Below are positions 1 through 11,738 of a DNA stretch of 64,000 nucleotides, in pieces (the stretch's first letter is position 1; every line of letters begins with the position of its first letter). Both the position numbers and the translations under genes were made by a program. The stretch comes from Daphnia carinata (Eukaryota; Arthropoda; Branchiopoda; Diplostraca; Daphniidae): positions 620,001 through 684,000 of the forward strand of contig NC_081335.1 in assembly GCF_022539665.2 (NCBI RefSeq), read 5' to 3'. The notes beneath the pieces were generated by a model. That model ran no database searches, was not told where the DNA came from, and was given only the letters and a program-made list of their open reading frames with translations.

Positions 1-164
1 TGGCTAGACACCGGCTAGCGGACAGCAACCATACAATCACTGAATTGAGAGTAAACATCAGGGAGACGAGAAGCACTCTTTCTGTTTACTCACTAAGCCC
101 AGAGGATTAATGGGAACTGCTCCAAACTAACGTATAAAACATAAAGGGTAAGTGCATATTCATC

Positions 165-248
165 GCCTTCTTAGCTCAGTGGTAGAGCGTTGGTCTCGTA
201 ATTGAATAAGGTAAACCAAAGGCCGAGAGTTCAATCCCCTCAGGAGGC
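165..248 (+). tRNA. tRNA-Thr(CGT), intron-containing, copy 1
   Basis: Cloverleaf read by eye. The acceptor stem pairs GCCTTCT with AGGAGGC, the D-arm is GCTC..GAGC, the anticodon stem is TTGGT/ACCAA and the loop is CTCGTAA, so the anticodon is CGT, which reads ACG threonine codons. An intron of 13 bases (201-213) sits at the canonical position one base 3' of the anticodon. The T-arm has one A-C mismatch not seen in the other copies, so this copy may fold slightly less well. Its 5' flank (1-164) is duplicated ahead of copy 2. Confidence 0.88.
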
Positions 249-483
249 AGTTTAATGTTCAGGTGTTCTTGATTTTCACGAAAGTATTCGCTTAAATTCA
301 TTTGAGTGTAAAATTTTTTTTGAACTGGCTAGACACTGGATAGCGGACAGCAATCATACAAGTTACGGTGAACAAACTTCAGGGGACGTGTAGCAAGGTC
401 TTGGTTTCCTCACTACTTAGGAGGATCAATGGGAACTGTTCCAAACTAACGTTAAAGAGATAAACGGTAAGTTCAAAGACATA

Positions 484-567
484 GCCTTCTTAGCTCAGTG
501 GTAGAGCGTTGGTCTCGTAAAGTAATCCAGCCAACCAAAGGCCGAGAGTTCAATCCTCTCAGGAGGC
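484..567 (+). tRNA. tRNA-Thr(CGT), intron-containing, copy 2
   Basis: The exons match copy 1 except that the T-stem is perfect (GAGAG/CTCTC). A 13-base intron lies at 520-532 and is unrelated in sequence to that of copy 1. The preceding 150 bases repeat the 5' flank of copy 1 with scattered substitutions, so these two units arose by tandem duplication. Confidence 0.9.
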
Positions 568-773
568 AATGTTTAAAGCAATTGATTCCTGAAGCAAGAA
601 ACTAAACTTGTTTAATTTTTAATGCATTCTTGATAGTCTTTCCTAAACATACAAGGTAGTGCGATGGTGCAATGGACCGTGATGTGATTTGTGTACAAAT
701 CTTGTTGGCAATACCGGAACAACTATTCCACAAGGATACGGAGCCACCGCTTAAACATTCTTCAACTTAGTGT

Positions 774-876
774 GCCTTCTTAGCTCAGTGGTAGAGCGTT
801 GGTCTCGTAATGAACTATAGAAAAGTAAAAGTAAAGTGGTAAACCAGAGGTCGAGAGTTCAATCCTCTCAGGAGGC
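774..876 (+). tRNA. tRNA-Thr(CGT), intron-containing, copy 3 (long intron)
   Basis: Same tRNA body with a 32-base A-rich intron at 810-841, the longest in the cluster. The 3' anticodon strand is ACCAG, giving a T-G wobble at the base of the stem, and the variable region reads GGTC rather than GGCC. The acceptor, D and T arms are intact, so the gene looks functional. Confidence 0.88.
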
Positions 877-1032
877 AATGGCGTAAGACTTACGCTGATT
901 AATAATGTAACAATCAAGAAACCTGTTTTGAACACGGATTACCTCCATTGCACACCTGACTAGAACTTTCAACAGTAACTATGGGACAACATCTAAGGTA
1001 TACAAGGTAAAGCTTATGATTTAAACAAGTGT

Positions 1033-1116
1033 GCCTTCTTAGCTCAGTGGTAGAGCGTTGGTCTCGTATTCAATTCAAGCGAACCAAAGGCCGAGAGTTC
1101 AATCCTCTCAGGAGGC
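1033..1116 (+). tRNA. tRNA-Thr(CGT), intron-containing, copy 4
   Basis: The body matches copy 2. The 13-base intron at 1069-1081 has its own sequence. All four stems pair. Confidence 0.9.
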
Positions 1117-1216
1117 AATTGGGTATAACTTTCACGCAATTTTAACTATCTCCGTTGCATATCAGGTTAATGCTTTGCGTTCTTGACTTTTCAGAGCTCA
1201 TGGTACAGATACATGC

Positions 1217-1300
1217 GCCTCTTTAGCTCAGTGGTAGAGCGTTGGTCTCGTACGAAGCTGAAGATAACCAAAGGCCGGGAGTTCAATCCTCTCAGGAGGC
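1217..1300 (+). tRNA. tRNA-Thr(CGT), intron-containing, copy 5
   Basis: The acceptor stem is GCCTCTT/AGGAGGC with one wobble, and the T-stem is GGGAG/CTCTC, also with a wobble. The anticodon loop again gives CGT. The 13-base intron is at 1253-1265. Intact cloverleaf. Confidence 0.9.
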
Positions 1301-1506
1301 AATTCAAATGTGTGATTATTACTCTTTATTTTTACCTAAGCTTTTAAAAATCGTTTATGTAAATTGAAACTTAATGCTACGATTGTTTGCTGCGGATGTC
1401 TGACAGATTGAAGCAGGAGCACGTTAAAGGCGTCAGCTTTATTCTCTTTAGCAGGGCAAGGAAAAACTAGATCCTCAAATTGTGTCAAACAATTAAGTGT
1501 TACCAC

Positions 1507-1595
1507 GCCTCCTTAGCTCAGTGGTAGAGCGTTGGTCTCGTACAATGTATCGCTTAAGTCAACCAGAGGTCGAGAGTTCAATCCTCTCAGGAGGC
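1507..1595 (+). tRNA. tRNA-Thr(CGT), intron-containing, copy 6
   Basis: The acceptor stem GCCTCCT/AGGAGGC is the only fully Watson-Crick version in the cluster. The intron is 18 bases (1543-1560). The 3' anticodon strand is ACCAG, as in copy 3. Last copy of the array; oligo-T tracts follow within about 30 bases, consistent with RNA polymerase III termination. Confidence 0.9.
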
Positions 1596-1600
1596 ATTGT

Positions 1601-2701
1601 GAAAGATTGATGACTGTTTTATTTTAAATGCGGAGAAACTGGCAAAACTCAATTGTTTATAGCATTATGGAGTTATAGCGATAAGAAAGCTGAAGGAATG
1701 GCCAACATTTTTACCTGTAAAACGATCGTCCGTCGAAAGGCGGTCTGTGTGGATTCGAAAATGGAACGCGCAATGGTTGTGGAGAAAATGGATTGAATCA
1801 CATGGAATCTCACACTTGTCTCGCACTTGGAAAGGTAATAATCAGCTTTCAACGACGTTCACCACTTGAGCAATCACTGGAGCTTTGTCACGAAACGTCT
1901 GCTCGACAGTAAGTTCTCAGTTTTAATAACTTAAAGAATTTGAAACACGAATGCGAGAAAATGCACTTCGATAGTGTCAAACTAATTCAAGGATATAGTC
2001 TCAACAACAGAACTACGATTGATTACGATTAAAATCATAGAAAAATGGCACCAAGCTTCATTGCCTGCCGAAGTGTATTTTCTGGCCTTTATTCTCTCAT
2101 CGGCGGTGTCAAGGTAATATCATGTGAGGTTTAATCACGATGACAATTAAAATTCTAGTTCGAGACGGCATTACGACAAAGCACTCCATTGTTCGACCGA
2201 GGACATACTGTACTATTTTTGTTTATCTCCTAATTTTCCCAGCAGCTGGAAGATGATTGCAATCCAACTTTGTGGCGGCTGGATTGATGTCGATAGCAAT
2301 GCCGACACTGTTTCATCATGGATAACGAGCTCACCGTGAAAGAAAGATAGCTATTACAAAGTCGCATTGTTCAATGTTTGGGAAACGTCTCGTCCTACGC
2401 TAACGTGCATTCAAAGCCAGTGACTCAATGCATAATCTGAATCCACTTTTGTTTCAAAGGGGAAGTGAGATTTGAGTCCACACCAAGCATGAAAATGGGC
2501 ATGCCACTAGTCGTACAAAATCACCGGCCATTTAGAAGATAACACCTCGATGCTGTTGTGCATACAAAGTTGCGTCCATGGTCTACGTGACCTGAGTGGA
2601 AACAGAGTTGAAGAACAGAAAAGTGGGACATACAAAAGCGTGACCGAGTGAGTGTTACATTGACGGATCGGAATTAATGCCAGGAAGATCTGCTTAGAAA
2701 A
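1601..2701. other. Intergenic, no gene seen
   Basis: Between the tRNA cluster and the FRRS1-like gene. I see no convincing exon on either strand. The last few hundred bases should hold the promoter and 5' UTR of the downstream gene. Confidence 0.5.
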
Positions 2702-5410
2702 ATGAGAACGTCTTCCACTCTGTCTGCTGTTTGCTACCTATGGATAATTGCTCTGGTTTGCCTGTGTTTACCGTTTGATTCTGTTATTGCCCACTCGAGT
2801 GGAGCACCGACAGCTTCATGTGCATCCATGTTTCCGGATCATGATGGAGGATCACCGTCCAATGATCCTTGCCCTTTCGATACAGTGACCAGTCAGGTAA
2901 GCGATTCTATTGCTTTGCTGTTTGCTACAGTACAATAATGCCTGTTCCAGGTGGAGATGTTCTCCAACGAGAGTTTGACGTTGACGATTCAAACTACATT
3001 GTCGTCAGGAAAGCTTTTTAAAGGTTTAGATTCATATTTAAATTGAAAGTGAAGTTATTTAAAATCCGCTTTTTGGTTGCGTACTTTTCCAGGATTTCTA
3101 ATTATGGGGTTTGACTCTGTCACGGATCTTGTTATTGGAACGTTTCGCACTGGCCTTAGCCAAGGACAGAGCCAAACTGTAGGGTGTTTTGAAACGTACG
3201 ATGTAAGTACTTGAAATATTTTAAACTCTCTGTATATTTTAGGCATTCTAAACTTTATTTATTATTCACAGACGGCTGCCACACACAGGTCGGCCACTGG
3301 AAAAAATTCAGTGAAGATCGAATGGATTCCACCGATAGATTTTGATGGTGTCGTCGTGTTCAAGTGAGCAAAAGCTTTCGCCAGCCGCAAGTGTGTTGCA
3401 CGAGTATTAATTAAAATTTAATGCCATTTTTTCAGAACTACCTTTGTTGAAGCCAAGTTTATGTACTGGATAAAACAGCTTTCCCAGCAAGTGAAAATTA
3501 CGCGCTCTGATACGACGCCCACCACAACAATTGACCCACAGTCAACTACCGAAAAAGTACAGACATTGTAATCGTTTACAACTCGTAAAATTTTTTTTTA
3601 ATGACCTGTTTTCTACTGATCCAATTTTCTATTTAGCCGGTGATTCCAGATGTATACGAAGGTTGCGGGATATCCAAAGGATGTATGGCCTCTCCGGGCG
3701 GATGCGTCGGATCTAGGGATTGCTCGATGTTGACTACATACAAGAGAGTGGATGATAATCATCTTCAACTGGAGATCTACGGTCAGATCTCAGGAGATCA
3801 ATATGTTGCTGTCGGATTTTCAACAGATCGAAAGATGGTATTCAAATAGATGTGCAAATCGAGTTTAGGCATTTTACATTCAATGTTTTCTAGGGCATAG
3901 ATAGTGTTGTTGAATGTGCAAACTACCGGAACAAGCTTGGGGCCTATCAATCGTACAATACTCCGGATAAGAGCAATTTAAGAGTCGAATCGCAGGTAAG
4001 GACATCGTAGTTTGTTCAGTGATTTTTTAATTGCAATGCTACTTAATATCAGTTACCAGGCTTTAACATGACTTTGGCAGCCTTTAGCGATGGTTTCATT
4101 TATTGCAACGTCTTGCACCCCATCAGCTATACGATGAATAATGTAGCATTTGATTTAAGCCAACCTCATTACCTGTTGATGGCGACTGGACCTACCGGTG
4201 AATGTACGTTAGTGGATATCATATATTGTTTACAGAGAGTTGAATGGCTTTCATTTGTAACTAGATAATATTCAGGAACACGACGAAGAGGAAAGTAGCA
4301 GTTCATCCGTCGTTCTAACTAACGCTCTGTGCATCATGTATTTTAAGGAGGCATCAAGTAAAACTCATCCATTGCGCGATATTTCCATAAAAATTCATGC
4401 CCTTTTTGTGGTTCTGATAGGAGTGTTGAAGCAGTTGCATGGCTCTTTCATGATCATTGCTTGGATGATGGCTGCGTCCGCGGGCCTTTTAATGCCCCGT
4501 TACATGAAAAAAACTTGGGTTGGAAAGCAATTTCTGAAAAAGGATCTTTGGTTTGTGGTAAGCTGTTCATTGGACATTTCGTTAACTTATGATTTTTTAA
4601 CGATTTTTGCCTCGATGGGTATTTTAGTTCCATCAAGGACTGATGGTGCTCGCATGGTGTTTGACGGTTGTCGGTTTCATCATCATCTTCGTCGATGTTG
4701 GCGGTTGGGTATCTGAATCCGTGTCGGAGAATCCACATCCGCTAATCGGATGCATCACTACTGGTATACGTTATCGTCATGAATTGTTCGCTAAACTGTT
4801 TGACGAGTATCATCTTTAACGTTTGAAATAGTTTTGGCGTTTATTCAGCCGTTTATGGCACTTCTGAGACCCTTACCGAATGCCCCAAACCGGTACATTT
4901 TCAATTGGGCTCACATGCTCGTCGGATACTCAGCCCACATCCTAGCAAGTAAATTTCACGTACAGCTCATTAAACTTCAGGTTACGTTCATAGGTCTACC
5001 CATTTCTACGTTTAGTTACTTGCATCTTTCTGGCGGTCGACATGGAAGAGGCCGAGTTACCTTATGAGACGTACTGGATCTTAACAACTCACATTTGCTG
5101 CTACGTTGGCGCTCATCTTTTATTAACAGTAACTTTACAGAAATAGTGCGTTTCGCATTCAGCTAATATATTAAACCTTAAAACAGTACTTGGCGAGAAG
5201 AGATTACAGTGCTACAGATATGACTTTGAAATCCGACGGCTCCAGAGATGACAAGGTATCATATTATCTACTATCTAAATCAAGCGGCTGGCTAAATTTT
5301 CTTTTCTTGTCCTTAAGGGCTCTAATTTTAGGAAAGGAATTCTAGCAGGATACGTCTGCATTATCGTTGGTCTTGGGGTAGCTGTTATTGCCTTCATTGC
5401 TGGGGCGTAG
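2702..5410 (+). CDS. Ferric-chelate reductase 1-like (Reeler-DOMON-cytochrome b561)
   Basis: Fifteen-exon model of 598 residues: 2702-2896, 2951-3023, 3093-3202, 3272-3363, 3436-3556, 3637-3837, 3894-3995, 4053-4197, 4265-4357, 4421-4557, 4628-4763, 4832-4948, 5016-5128, 5187-5255, 5318-5410. All introns are GT..AG and all phases match. The protein has a signal peptide (residues 1-30), a Reeler domain opening SGAPTASCASMFPDH, a DOMON domain in exons 6-8 (SGDQYVAVGFSTD), then six-helix cytochrome b561 segments with histidines in LKQLHGSFMIIAW, FHQGLMVLAW and NWAHMLVGYSAH, and a last hydrophobic tail helix. Family knowledge: such proteins pass electrons across membranes to ferric or cupric ions, probably from cytosolic ascorbate. 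The substrate here is inferred. The next gene is a Reeler-only relative. Confidence 0.85.
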
Positions 5411-6206
5411 CTACTAGTTGTATAGCATAATACCTTCAATCCACACATCATTTAACTATCGTTCTTGTACTAATGTTCAATATCGCTTTTCCTCTTTATT
5501 AATTACTAACCAATAAACTGAATCAACTGCAACTTTTGTCGACAGACACTGTGTACCCATATCTATCTTTTCTTTGAATGACGTAGTAGTTGCAATTTCA
5601 TCCTCTTTATTAGTGAAACTAGTGTTGCCTGCGTCTTTTGTATGCTGTCTGAAGGGACACCTTTATTCTATCTATAAAAAACCCGCCAGTTGTGTAATTA
5701 GTTGGTTAAACATTTACGTGGCCTACGTGCAAATGTTCTCTTGTCTAGGTGTATCGCTGATTGCTGAAACAATGGCATTCATTCATCTATCAACAAACAC
5801 GTTTTCCTCCTGCGTCATCTTGATAGCGTATAAGCAGAAAAACAACCGTCATTTATATTCTTCTGGACTCCATACTTTAGAAAAGGCATTTCCTACAAAA
5901 GCATCTCTTTTTACTGTCAATGCAATTCATTCGTTTTTTTTTTAAGACAGGGAGTTAATAGTATCAGCAATGATTCACCGCCTATACCATAGCTTTTGCC
6001 TTCACCGGGGTTGGCCATACTGTAATCGCTTGCCACATCATCAACTTAGGTAAACTGTAGTTTTAACAATGCTACGTTTGTTCCTTAATCGTCTGATTAT
6101 TTCTACACAAGATATGCGGTATTGGCAGCCATATATGAAGCGCAAGAAATGTTATGCTTCAGTCATTCTTTTTGGCCTATAGTACGAGAAATCAATATCA
6201 ATCAGC
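5411..6206. other. Intergenic between the two Reeler genes
   Basis: 3' UTR of the FRRS1-like gene (AATAAA near 5512) followed by AT-rich DNA. An open frame at 5574-5945 lacks splice context or domain features and is not counted as a gene. Confidence 0.5.
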
Positions 6207-7233
6207 ATGAATTTCTATAGTAATTTGATGCTTTTAGCTACAGTTCAATTGTTGTGTTACGTTTCTGTTCTGGAAGCATATTCGAATGGAAGCCTCCTGG
6301 AGGCGTGCGCTACTATGACTCCCGTGCACGAAACGTTTGAGCCTAGTACCGAGTCATGCCTTTATGAAACAAGGCCATCCCAGGTATGCTAGATTTTAAA
6401 ATAAATAACATCAAAACAATTAATCTAGCGTTATGTATTCTGTTCGTAGCTAACGGTTGTTCAAGGAGGAAGCATCAGTATTGATTTAAGGAATATCTCG
6501 TCCTATTCTTTCAGAGGTGCATTGCTTATGCTGCTTTTTTTCCCTTCTATTGATACTGACGTTTCAATTATTATCTGACAGGTTACATGACGATGGCTTT
6601 CGACGCTTCTAAACCTGACGATGCTGGACCAATCGGGACGTTTGGCATGCCAACTGACGGCCAACTATTGAGCTGCCCTGGTGGAGTTAACGTACGCTTA
6701 AACTCAATTACTACGGCTACGTTGTAATTCTATCTATATTCACTTCCTTGACGTACACAGAATACCATAACTCATAAAGATAACAACAGTATCAAGAGGA
6801 ACGTAACGGCTATCTGGACGGCTCCTGCTGATTTCGTTGGCTCCGTCATCTTCAAGTAAATTTATTAGACTCCATTTTCTTGCACGAGTTCGCATTAATT
6901 TTATTCTTGTCTAAATGTAATTGTTCAGGACGACATTCGTTAGAGGGTTATCCGAATATTGGGTCAAGGTACCATCGGCTGGGGGTAACGTTACAGTATT
7001 CGCTGAAAGTACGACAAGCTCATCGACTACACCATCACCTACAACAACTACATCTCTGCCACCGGTAAGTCAAAATTGCTAATTAAAAAGCAAACCTTCT
7101 TAAAAAATCAGGCTTAAGTGCATTGTTATAATTGTTAAACATTTTTTTCCAGTGTGGAGCTGCATCCAGTCTAAGCCGTAGTTGGATTTGGGGTGTTATT
7201 CTACTTATACCTGTGATGTCCCGACATGCTTAG
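6207..7233 (+). CDS. Short secreted Reeler-domain protein
   Basis: Six exons (6207-6383, 6450-6516, 6582-6691, 6761-6855, 6929-7064, 7153-7233) give 221 residues. The signal peptide ends near LEAYSNG. A single Reeler domain follows, with conserved cysteines and the ...ADFVGSVIFKTTFVRGLSEYW stretch that aligns with FDGVVVFKTTFVEAKFMYW of the upstream gene. A Thr/Ser/Pro linker and a hydrophobic C-terminus (SWIWGVILLIPVM) come last, the latter suggesting a GPI-anchor signal or a tail helix. Exon phases in the Reeler part match those of the neighbour, so it is probably a partial tandem duplicate without the DOMON and b561 parts. Reeler-only proteins in arthropods include noduler and defense-protein-like immune factors; function here is not proven. 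Confidence 0.8.
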
Positions 7234-7839
7234 GAATTAACAGATAATAGTGTGAATTTTCGCCAATACAATCATGGAAGAATTTAGTTTTTCCGCCATT
7301 TGACTTTTAGTTTTTGTATTATGCAATTTCCAAAGTCCTCTTACAATACATTATTATTTACCACTTAGTTCGATTTATCGTTGGATTTACAGAATTTTTC
7401 AATAAATTATGCGTTCTTAATTTATAAAAAATAGTTACTACCAAATTACAGTCTCCTTTGTATGTTTAAACCCCTCTTTCTTAAAAACTCGGGATACGCG
7501 TTCGCGCAGTATCCTTTGTTTTATTGCGAAATGAGAGAGCTATACAGGTGATTTTTATGATTGTTTCTTTTTATTATTATTTTTTTGTATTTTTTTTCTT
7601 GAAGCTTTTGCTGATGAAGCGTGCTTGCTGTAACTCATTCGTCCGCTGTAATATTATCTCTATAAAAATTGTTTACTGCTGTCGCATCGTGCTTCATTTT
7701 TTGCCCGCTAGGCTACTTCACCTAGCGGTCAAATTTAAAGCTCGCATTATTTCCCTGTAAAGTGTGGAAGGCGCATTCAATTCTGTCCTGTCATTCAACA
7801 ACTGAACAACTGAACAGGACTAAATATTCTAACCATACC
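7234..7839. other. Intergenic
   Basis: AT-rich 3' flank of the Reeler gene (AATAAATTATG near 7400) and the presumed promoter of the proteasome gene. No exon recognised. Confidence 0.5.
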
Positions 7840-8736
7840 ATGGCTTCCGAAAGATACAGTTTCTCTCTTACAACATTCAGGTTCTATTCAATTGTATTTC
7901 TAGGTACATTCAGTGAGTTTTAATGTTTTTCTCATGTACAGTCCTTCAGGGAAACTTGTACAAATCGAGTATGCCTTGGCCGCTGTAGCTGCCGGTGCTG
8001 CATCAGTCGGCATTAAAGGTAAACTGAAATCATGGAAGAAAAAAGATTTAGCAAGCTAAAATTCCTTCTGTTGTAGCTGCCAATGGTGTTGTTCTGGCCA
8101 CTGAGAAGAAACATCGGTCAATCTTGTACGAGGAACACAGTGTTCACAAGATTGAAATGATTACACCTAAAATTGGCATGGTGTACAGTGGCATGGGACC
8201 TGATTATCGCCTTCTTGTTCGTCAAGCAAGGAAGATGGCTCAGCAATACTGGGTGACTTATCAAGAACAAATACCCACTGCACAACTTGTTCAGCGTGTT
8301 GCCACCTTAATGCAGGAATACACACAATCTGGGTAAGTCTTGCTTGTTTACAATCAACTATCTAGTCATGGCTTGGAAACTACGACATTTAACTTTTTTA
8401 TGCAGCGGTGTAAGGCCTTTTGGTGTTTCACTTCTCATGTGTGGCTGGGATGAAGGTCGCCCCTACTTGTTTCAGTGTGATCCCTCTGGAGCCTACTTTG
8501 CCTGGAAAGCCACTGCTATGGGCAAAAATTACATCAATGGAAAGACATTCTTGGAGAAACGATACAATGAAGAACTCGAACTCGATGATGCTGTTCACAC
8601 AGCAATTCTCACCCTCAAAGAAGGTTTTGAAGGAGGCATGACAGAAGATAATGTTGAAATTGGTATCTGCAACGAGCAAGGTTTCCGTCGGTTATCTCCC
8701 GCTGAGGTTAAGGATTACTTGGCAAATATTGCTTGA
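7840..8736 (+). CDS. Prosalpha2: Proteasome subunit alpha type-2
   Basis: Exons 7840-7880, 7942-8018, 8077-8332 and 8406-8736 give exactly 234 residues, the usual length of PSMA2. The N-terminus [19 protein letters not shown] carries the alpha-subunit signature region, followed by QIEYALAAV and GVVLATEKK. The C-terminal part includes the alpha-2 stretch [19 protein letters not shown]. Alpha-2 is a structural subunit of the outer ring of the 20S core and gates substrate entry; it has no protease active site. The start is set by the first ATG in a purine-favourable context. A poly(A) signal AATAAA lies at about 8776. Confidence 0.97.
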
Positions 8737-9333
8737 TCGTATGAAATATTTCTTTGATTGAAACATATGTCGAAAATAAAACTGATGGTTGATTAAAGAA
8801 AACTTCTATAATCCAAAACGAAAATTAAGTTATGGGAGCATTCCGGAAAACGATTGTGTGCAATGCTCATATATTTGCTATTCGAATTCCTCCACATTCA
8901 CTTTATGGTACAAAATGGACCCTAAGAAAGTTCGATGGAAGTTTTATAGTTCTTCGAGTCATGGATTAAAGCCGCTTTTGTAGACGTTAGTACTATAAAT
9001 CAGATTCTTTGAATGTTACGAGGTTCTTGTACTTAATGCCTTAATCTGTTGTGTACATGACGAAGGGTGTAAAATGGGTTTGCAAGGTTACATCTATATT
9101 GCAAAAAAAAAAATTGTGGGAAAAGGATTTCTATTTCCACATATCAGGATTCAGAAAATAGGCAACCTTGCACCCCATAAATGACTACCAAACAACGTTG
9201 GGCACTTGGGCTGCGTTCTGCAGCAAGCCGACAGAGAAAAGCACATTGAATTTTCTTTTCTCTGTTAAACAAAATCTTATACTTCATATAGTGGAATCGG
9301 AAAACTTTTCCAAATCAGTACGTTTTAGTCAAT
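8737..9333. other. Intergenic
   Basis: 3' UTR of the proteasome gene and promoter region of SF3A1. No further exon seen. Confidence 0.5.
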
Positions 9334-11738
9334 ATGCCACCTGCCGTGGAAACAGTGCCAGTCGCTGGTGAAACTAACGTGTCTGAAAATTCCTCCTCGA
9401 AGCCGACTGTCGGCATCATCTATCCACCTCCAGAAGTCAGAAGTAAGTTTCTCTTTAAAAAAAAAACTGTCTTTTTTTCGTTTTTTAAAAATAATTTGCT
9501 TTGTAGATATTGTGGACAAGACTGCCAGTTTTGTAGCTAGAAATGGATTGGAGTTTGAAGCTCGTATCAGGAAAAACGAGCAGAACAATCCCAAGTTCAA
9601 CTTTCTCAACACTGGTGATCCTTACCATGCATACTACCAGTATAAAGTCAAGGACATTAGAGAAGGAAAACTTGCTGAAGCACAACCGGTAACAACACCA
9701 GCAGCGCCAGCCCCAGCTCCAGCAGGGAAACCCCCACCATCAGCACCCACATCAGCTCCAGCTTCACTGGCACAACAACAGAAACAGCAAGAAATTTTGA
9801 AGCAATTCCAACAAGAAGCTCCTGTAATCCCGAAAGAACCACCACCAGAGTTTGAATTCATAGTTGATCCTCCGTCAATCTCAGCTATGGAGTTGTAAGT
9901 TTGTAGTAATCAATCATAATCAAAACTGTGATGTGACATCATTTATTTTGTTTCAGAGATATTGTGAAACTCACTGCCCAGTTTGTAGCCAGAAATGGTC
10001 GTCAGTTTCTCACCAGCCTGATGAACCGCGAGGCTAGAAATTACCAGTTTGACTTTTTACGTCCTCAGCACTCGCTTTTCCAGTATTTTACTCGTTTGCT
10101 AGAGCAATATACTAAGGTATTTTCGTTGCTAAACTATAGCGTCACAATACTTCGATAAATCTAAATAGTAATGATTCTTTATAGGTTCTTATTCCACCGA
10201 AAGATTTGATGACTCGTTTGAACGAGGGTTGCACCAACCCAAGTGTAGTCTTACAAGAAGTCAAACGACGTGCTGACTGGCAGCGTCATCAAGAGGCTCA
10301 AAAACGCCGTGAAGAAGAAGAAGCTGAAAGAGAGCGCGTCTCGTACGCACAAATTGATTGGCACGACTTTGTTGTCGTCGAATCGGTAGACTATCAACCC
10401 TTTGAAATCGGCAATTTCCCTCCACCGACAACACCAGAAGAGGTCGGCGCCCGCATTCTTCTTCAAGAACGTTACGAAGAAGGACAAGATGTTGAAATGC
10501 AACTGGAAAGCGATGAAGAAGACGACGAAGAAGATGATTCGGATGGAGAACAGGCAAAGCCACCACCTCCGCCAGGCGCACCACCTTCTCTATCGTTCAA
10601 GGGAGACGGGCAGCAGCCACCACCAGTGGCCCCGTCAGCCGATAACGTCATTGTACGTAAAGATTATAACCCCAAGGCAGTCGCCAAACCACAAGCCCGC
10701 CCGCCTGCTCCTGACGAGTACCTTATCTCGCCCATTACCGGCGAACGTATTCCGGCCAGCCAAGTGGCTGAGCACATGCGTATCGGTTTGCTGGATCCCC
10801 GCTGGTTGGAGCAGCGCGATCGACAAATGCAGGAGAAGATGACTCAAGAGTCCGTCTACGCCCCCGGCTCGGCTATCGAGAACAGCCTGCGCGCTTTAGC
10901 TGAACGCCGTACGGATATTTTCGGTGTTGGTGACGAAGAAACGGCCATCGGTAAAAAGATTGGCGAAGAAGAACGTCGCAAAGAGGAAACTGCTAAATGG
11001 GAAGGACAAACCCCTGCGCCGCCAACAGCCACTGGAGAGGGAGGATCAACATTTCAATCACGACCAGGCCCTCCTGCTGGTTTGGTTACGATACAAGAAC
11101 AGATTGCCCAGATCCACAAGAACAAGGCACTGATGAGCGGCATGAGCGAGGACGATGACGGACTCGGATCTAACGGCGTCGTAGCCGCAGCTCCTCCCAA
11201 ACCTCCTCAACAGTTGATGAGCATTCCACCACGACCGCCCGTCATGTTGGCCGCCCCACAACCTCCCCCTATGATGATGATGTCCATGCCTCAAATGCCC
11301 ATGGCGATGGTCCCTCAGACACCTTTCCTTCCGATGCCGCAGTCCATGGGCATGATGCAAGGACAGGGTGTTCGAGATGTCATGGAAGAGGAGCCTCCAT
11401 CGAAACGTCAACGCAACGAAGACCAACTGATGCCCGAAGAAGCCTTTTTGGTCCGATACCCCGGTCTTTTGCACTTCCACATTGGCGCTCCGGTTTACGC
11501 CGAGAAACCCGAATGGCGATTGCAGGGTCAGCAACTCAGCTTCTCTCTGTTGCCCACCGAGCCCATCTCTGTTGTCAAACAAAAGATCAGCGAAGCGACA
11601 GGCATGCCTCCAGCCAAGCAGAAACTCTTTTGGGAGGGACTCTACTTCAAGGACAATCATTCGCTGGCCTTTTACAACGTTACCCCTGACGCTGTTGTCC
11701 AGCTTCAGGTGAAGGAAAGAGGCGGCCGCAAAAAGTAA
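9334..11738 (+). CDS. SF3A1: Splicing factor 3A subunit 1
   Basis: Four exons (9334-9442, 9507-9894, 9957-10116, 10185-11738) give 736 residues. Two SURP modules are visible, each at an exon start: IVDKTASFVARNGLEFEARI (about residue 37) and DIVKLTAQFVARNGRQF (about 167). A Pro/Ala-rich linker separates them. The central PRP21-like region carries an acidic run (EEDDEEDD) and then EYLISPITGERIPA. A Pro/Met-rich stretch precedes the C-terminal ubiquitin-like domain, which ends QVKERGGRKK as in animal SF3A1. The protein belongs to the SF3a part of U2 snRNP and acts in pre-spliceosome assembly in the nucleus. Almost all of the conserved C-terminal half is one exon. Confidence 0.96.

Larger units (their letters stand above)
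1..1600 (+). repeat. Tandem cluster of six tRNA-Thr genes with partly duplicated spacers
   Basis: Six same-strand copies lie in about 1.4 kb with centre spacings of roughly 200-320 bases. The flanks at 1-164 and 327-483 are clearly homologous (shared GCGGACAGCAA and CAATGGGAACTG blocks), while later spacers do not obviously align. The array may continue beyond the left edge of the window. Confidence 0.8.

Noticed and set aside
5574-5945. A 123-codon open frame between the Reeler genes
   Set aside because: Composition typical of AT-rich DNA, no splice sites or conserved motif.
9634-9861. Cysteine- and glycine-rich minus-strand frame
   Set aside because: Complement of the Pro/Ala/Gln-rich linker of SF3A1.
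11058-11660. A 200-codon minus-strand frame inside SF3A1
   Set aside because: It is the complement of the conserved SF3A1 C-terminal exon and has no independent support.
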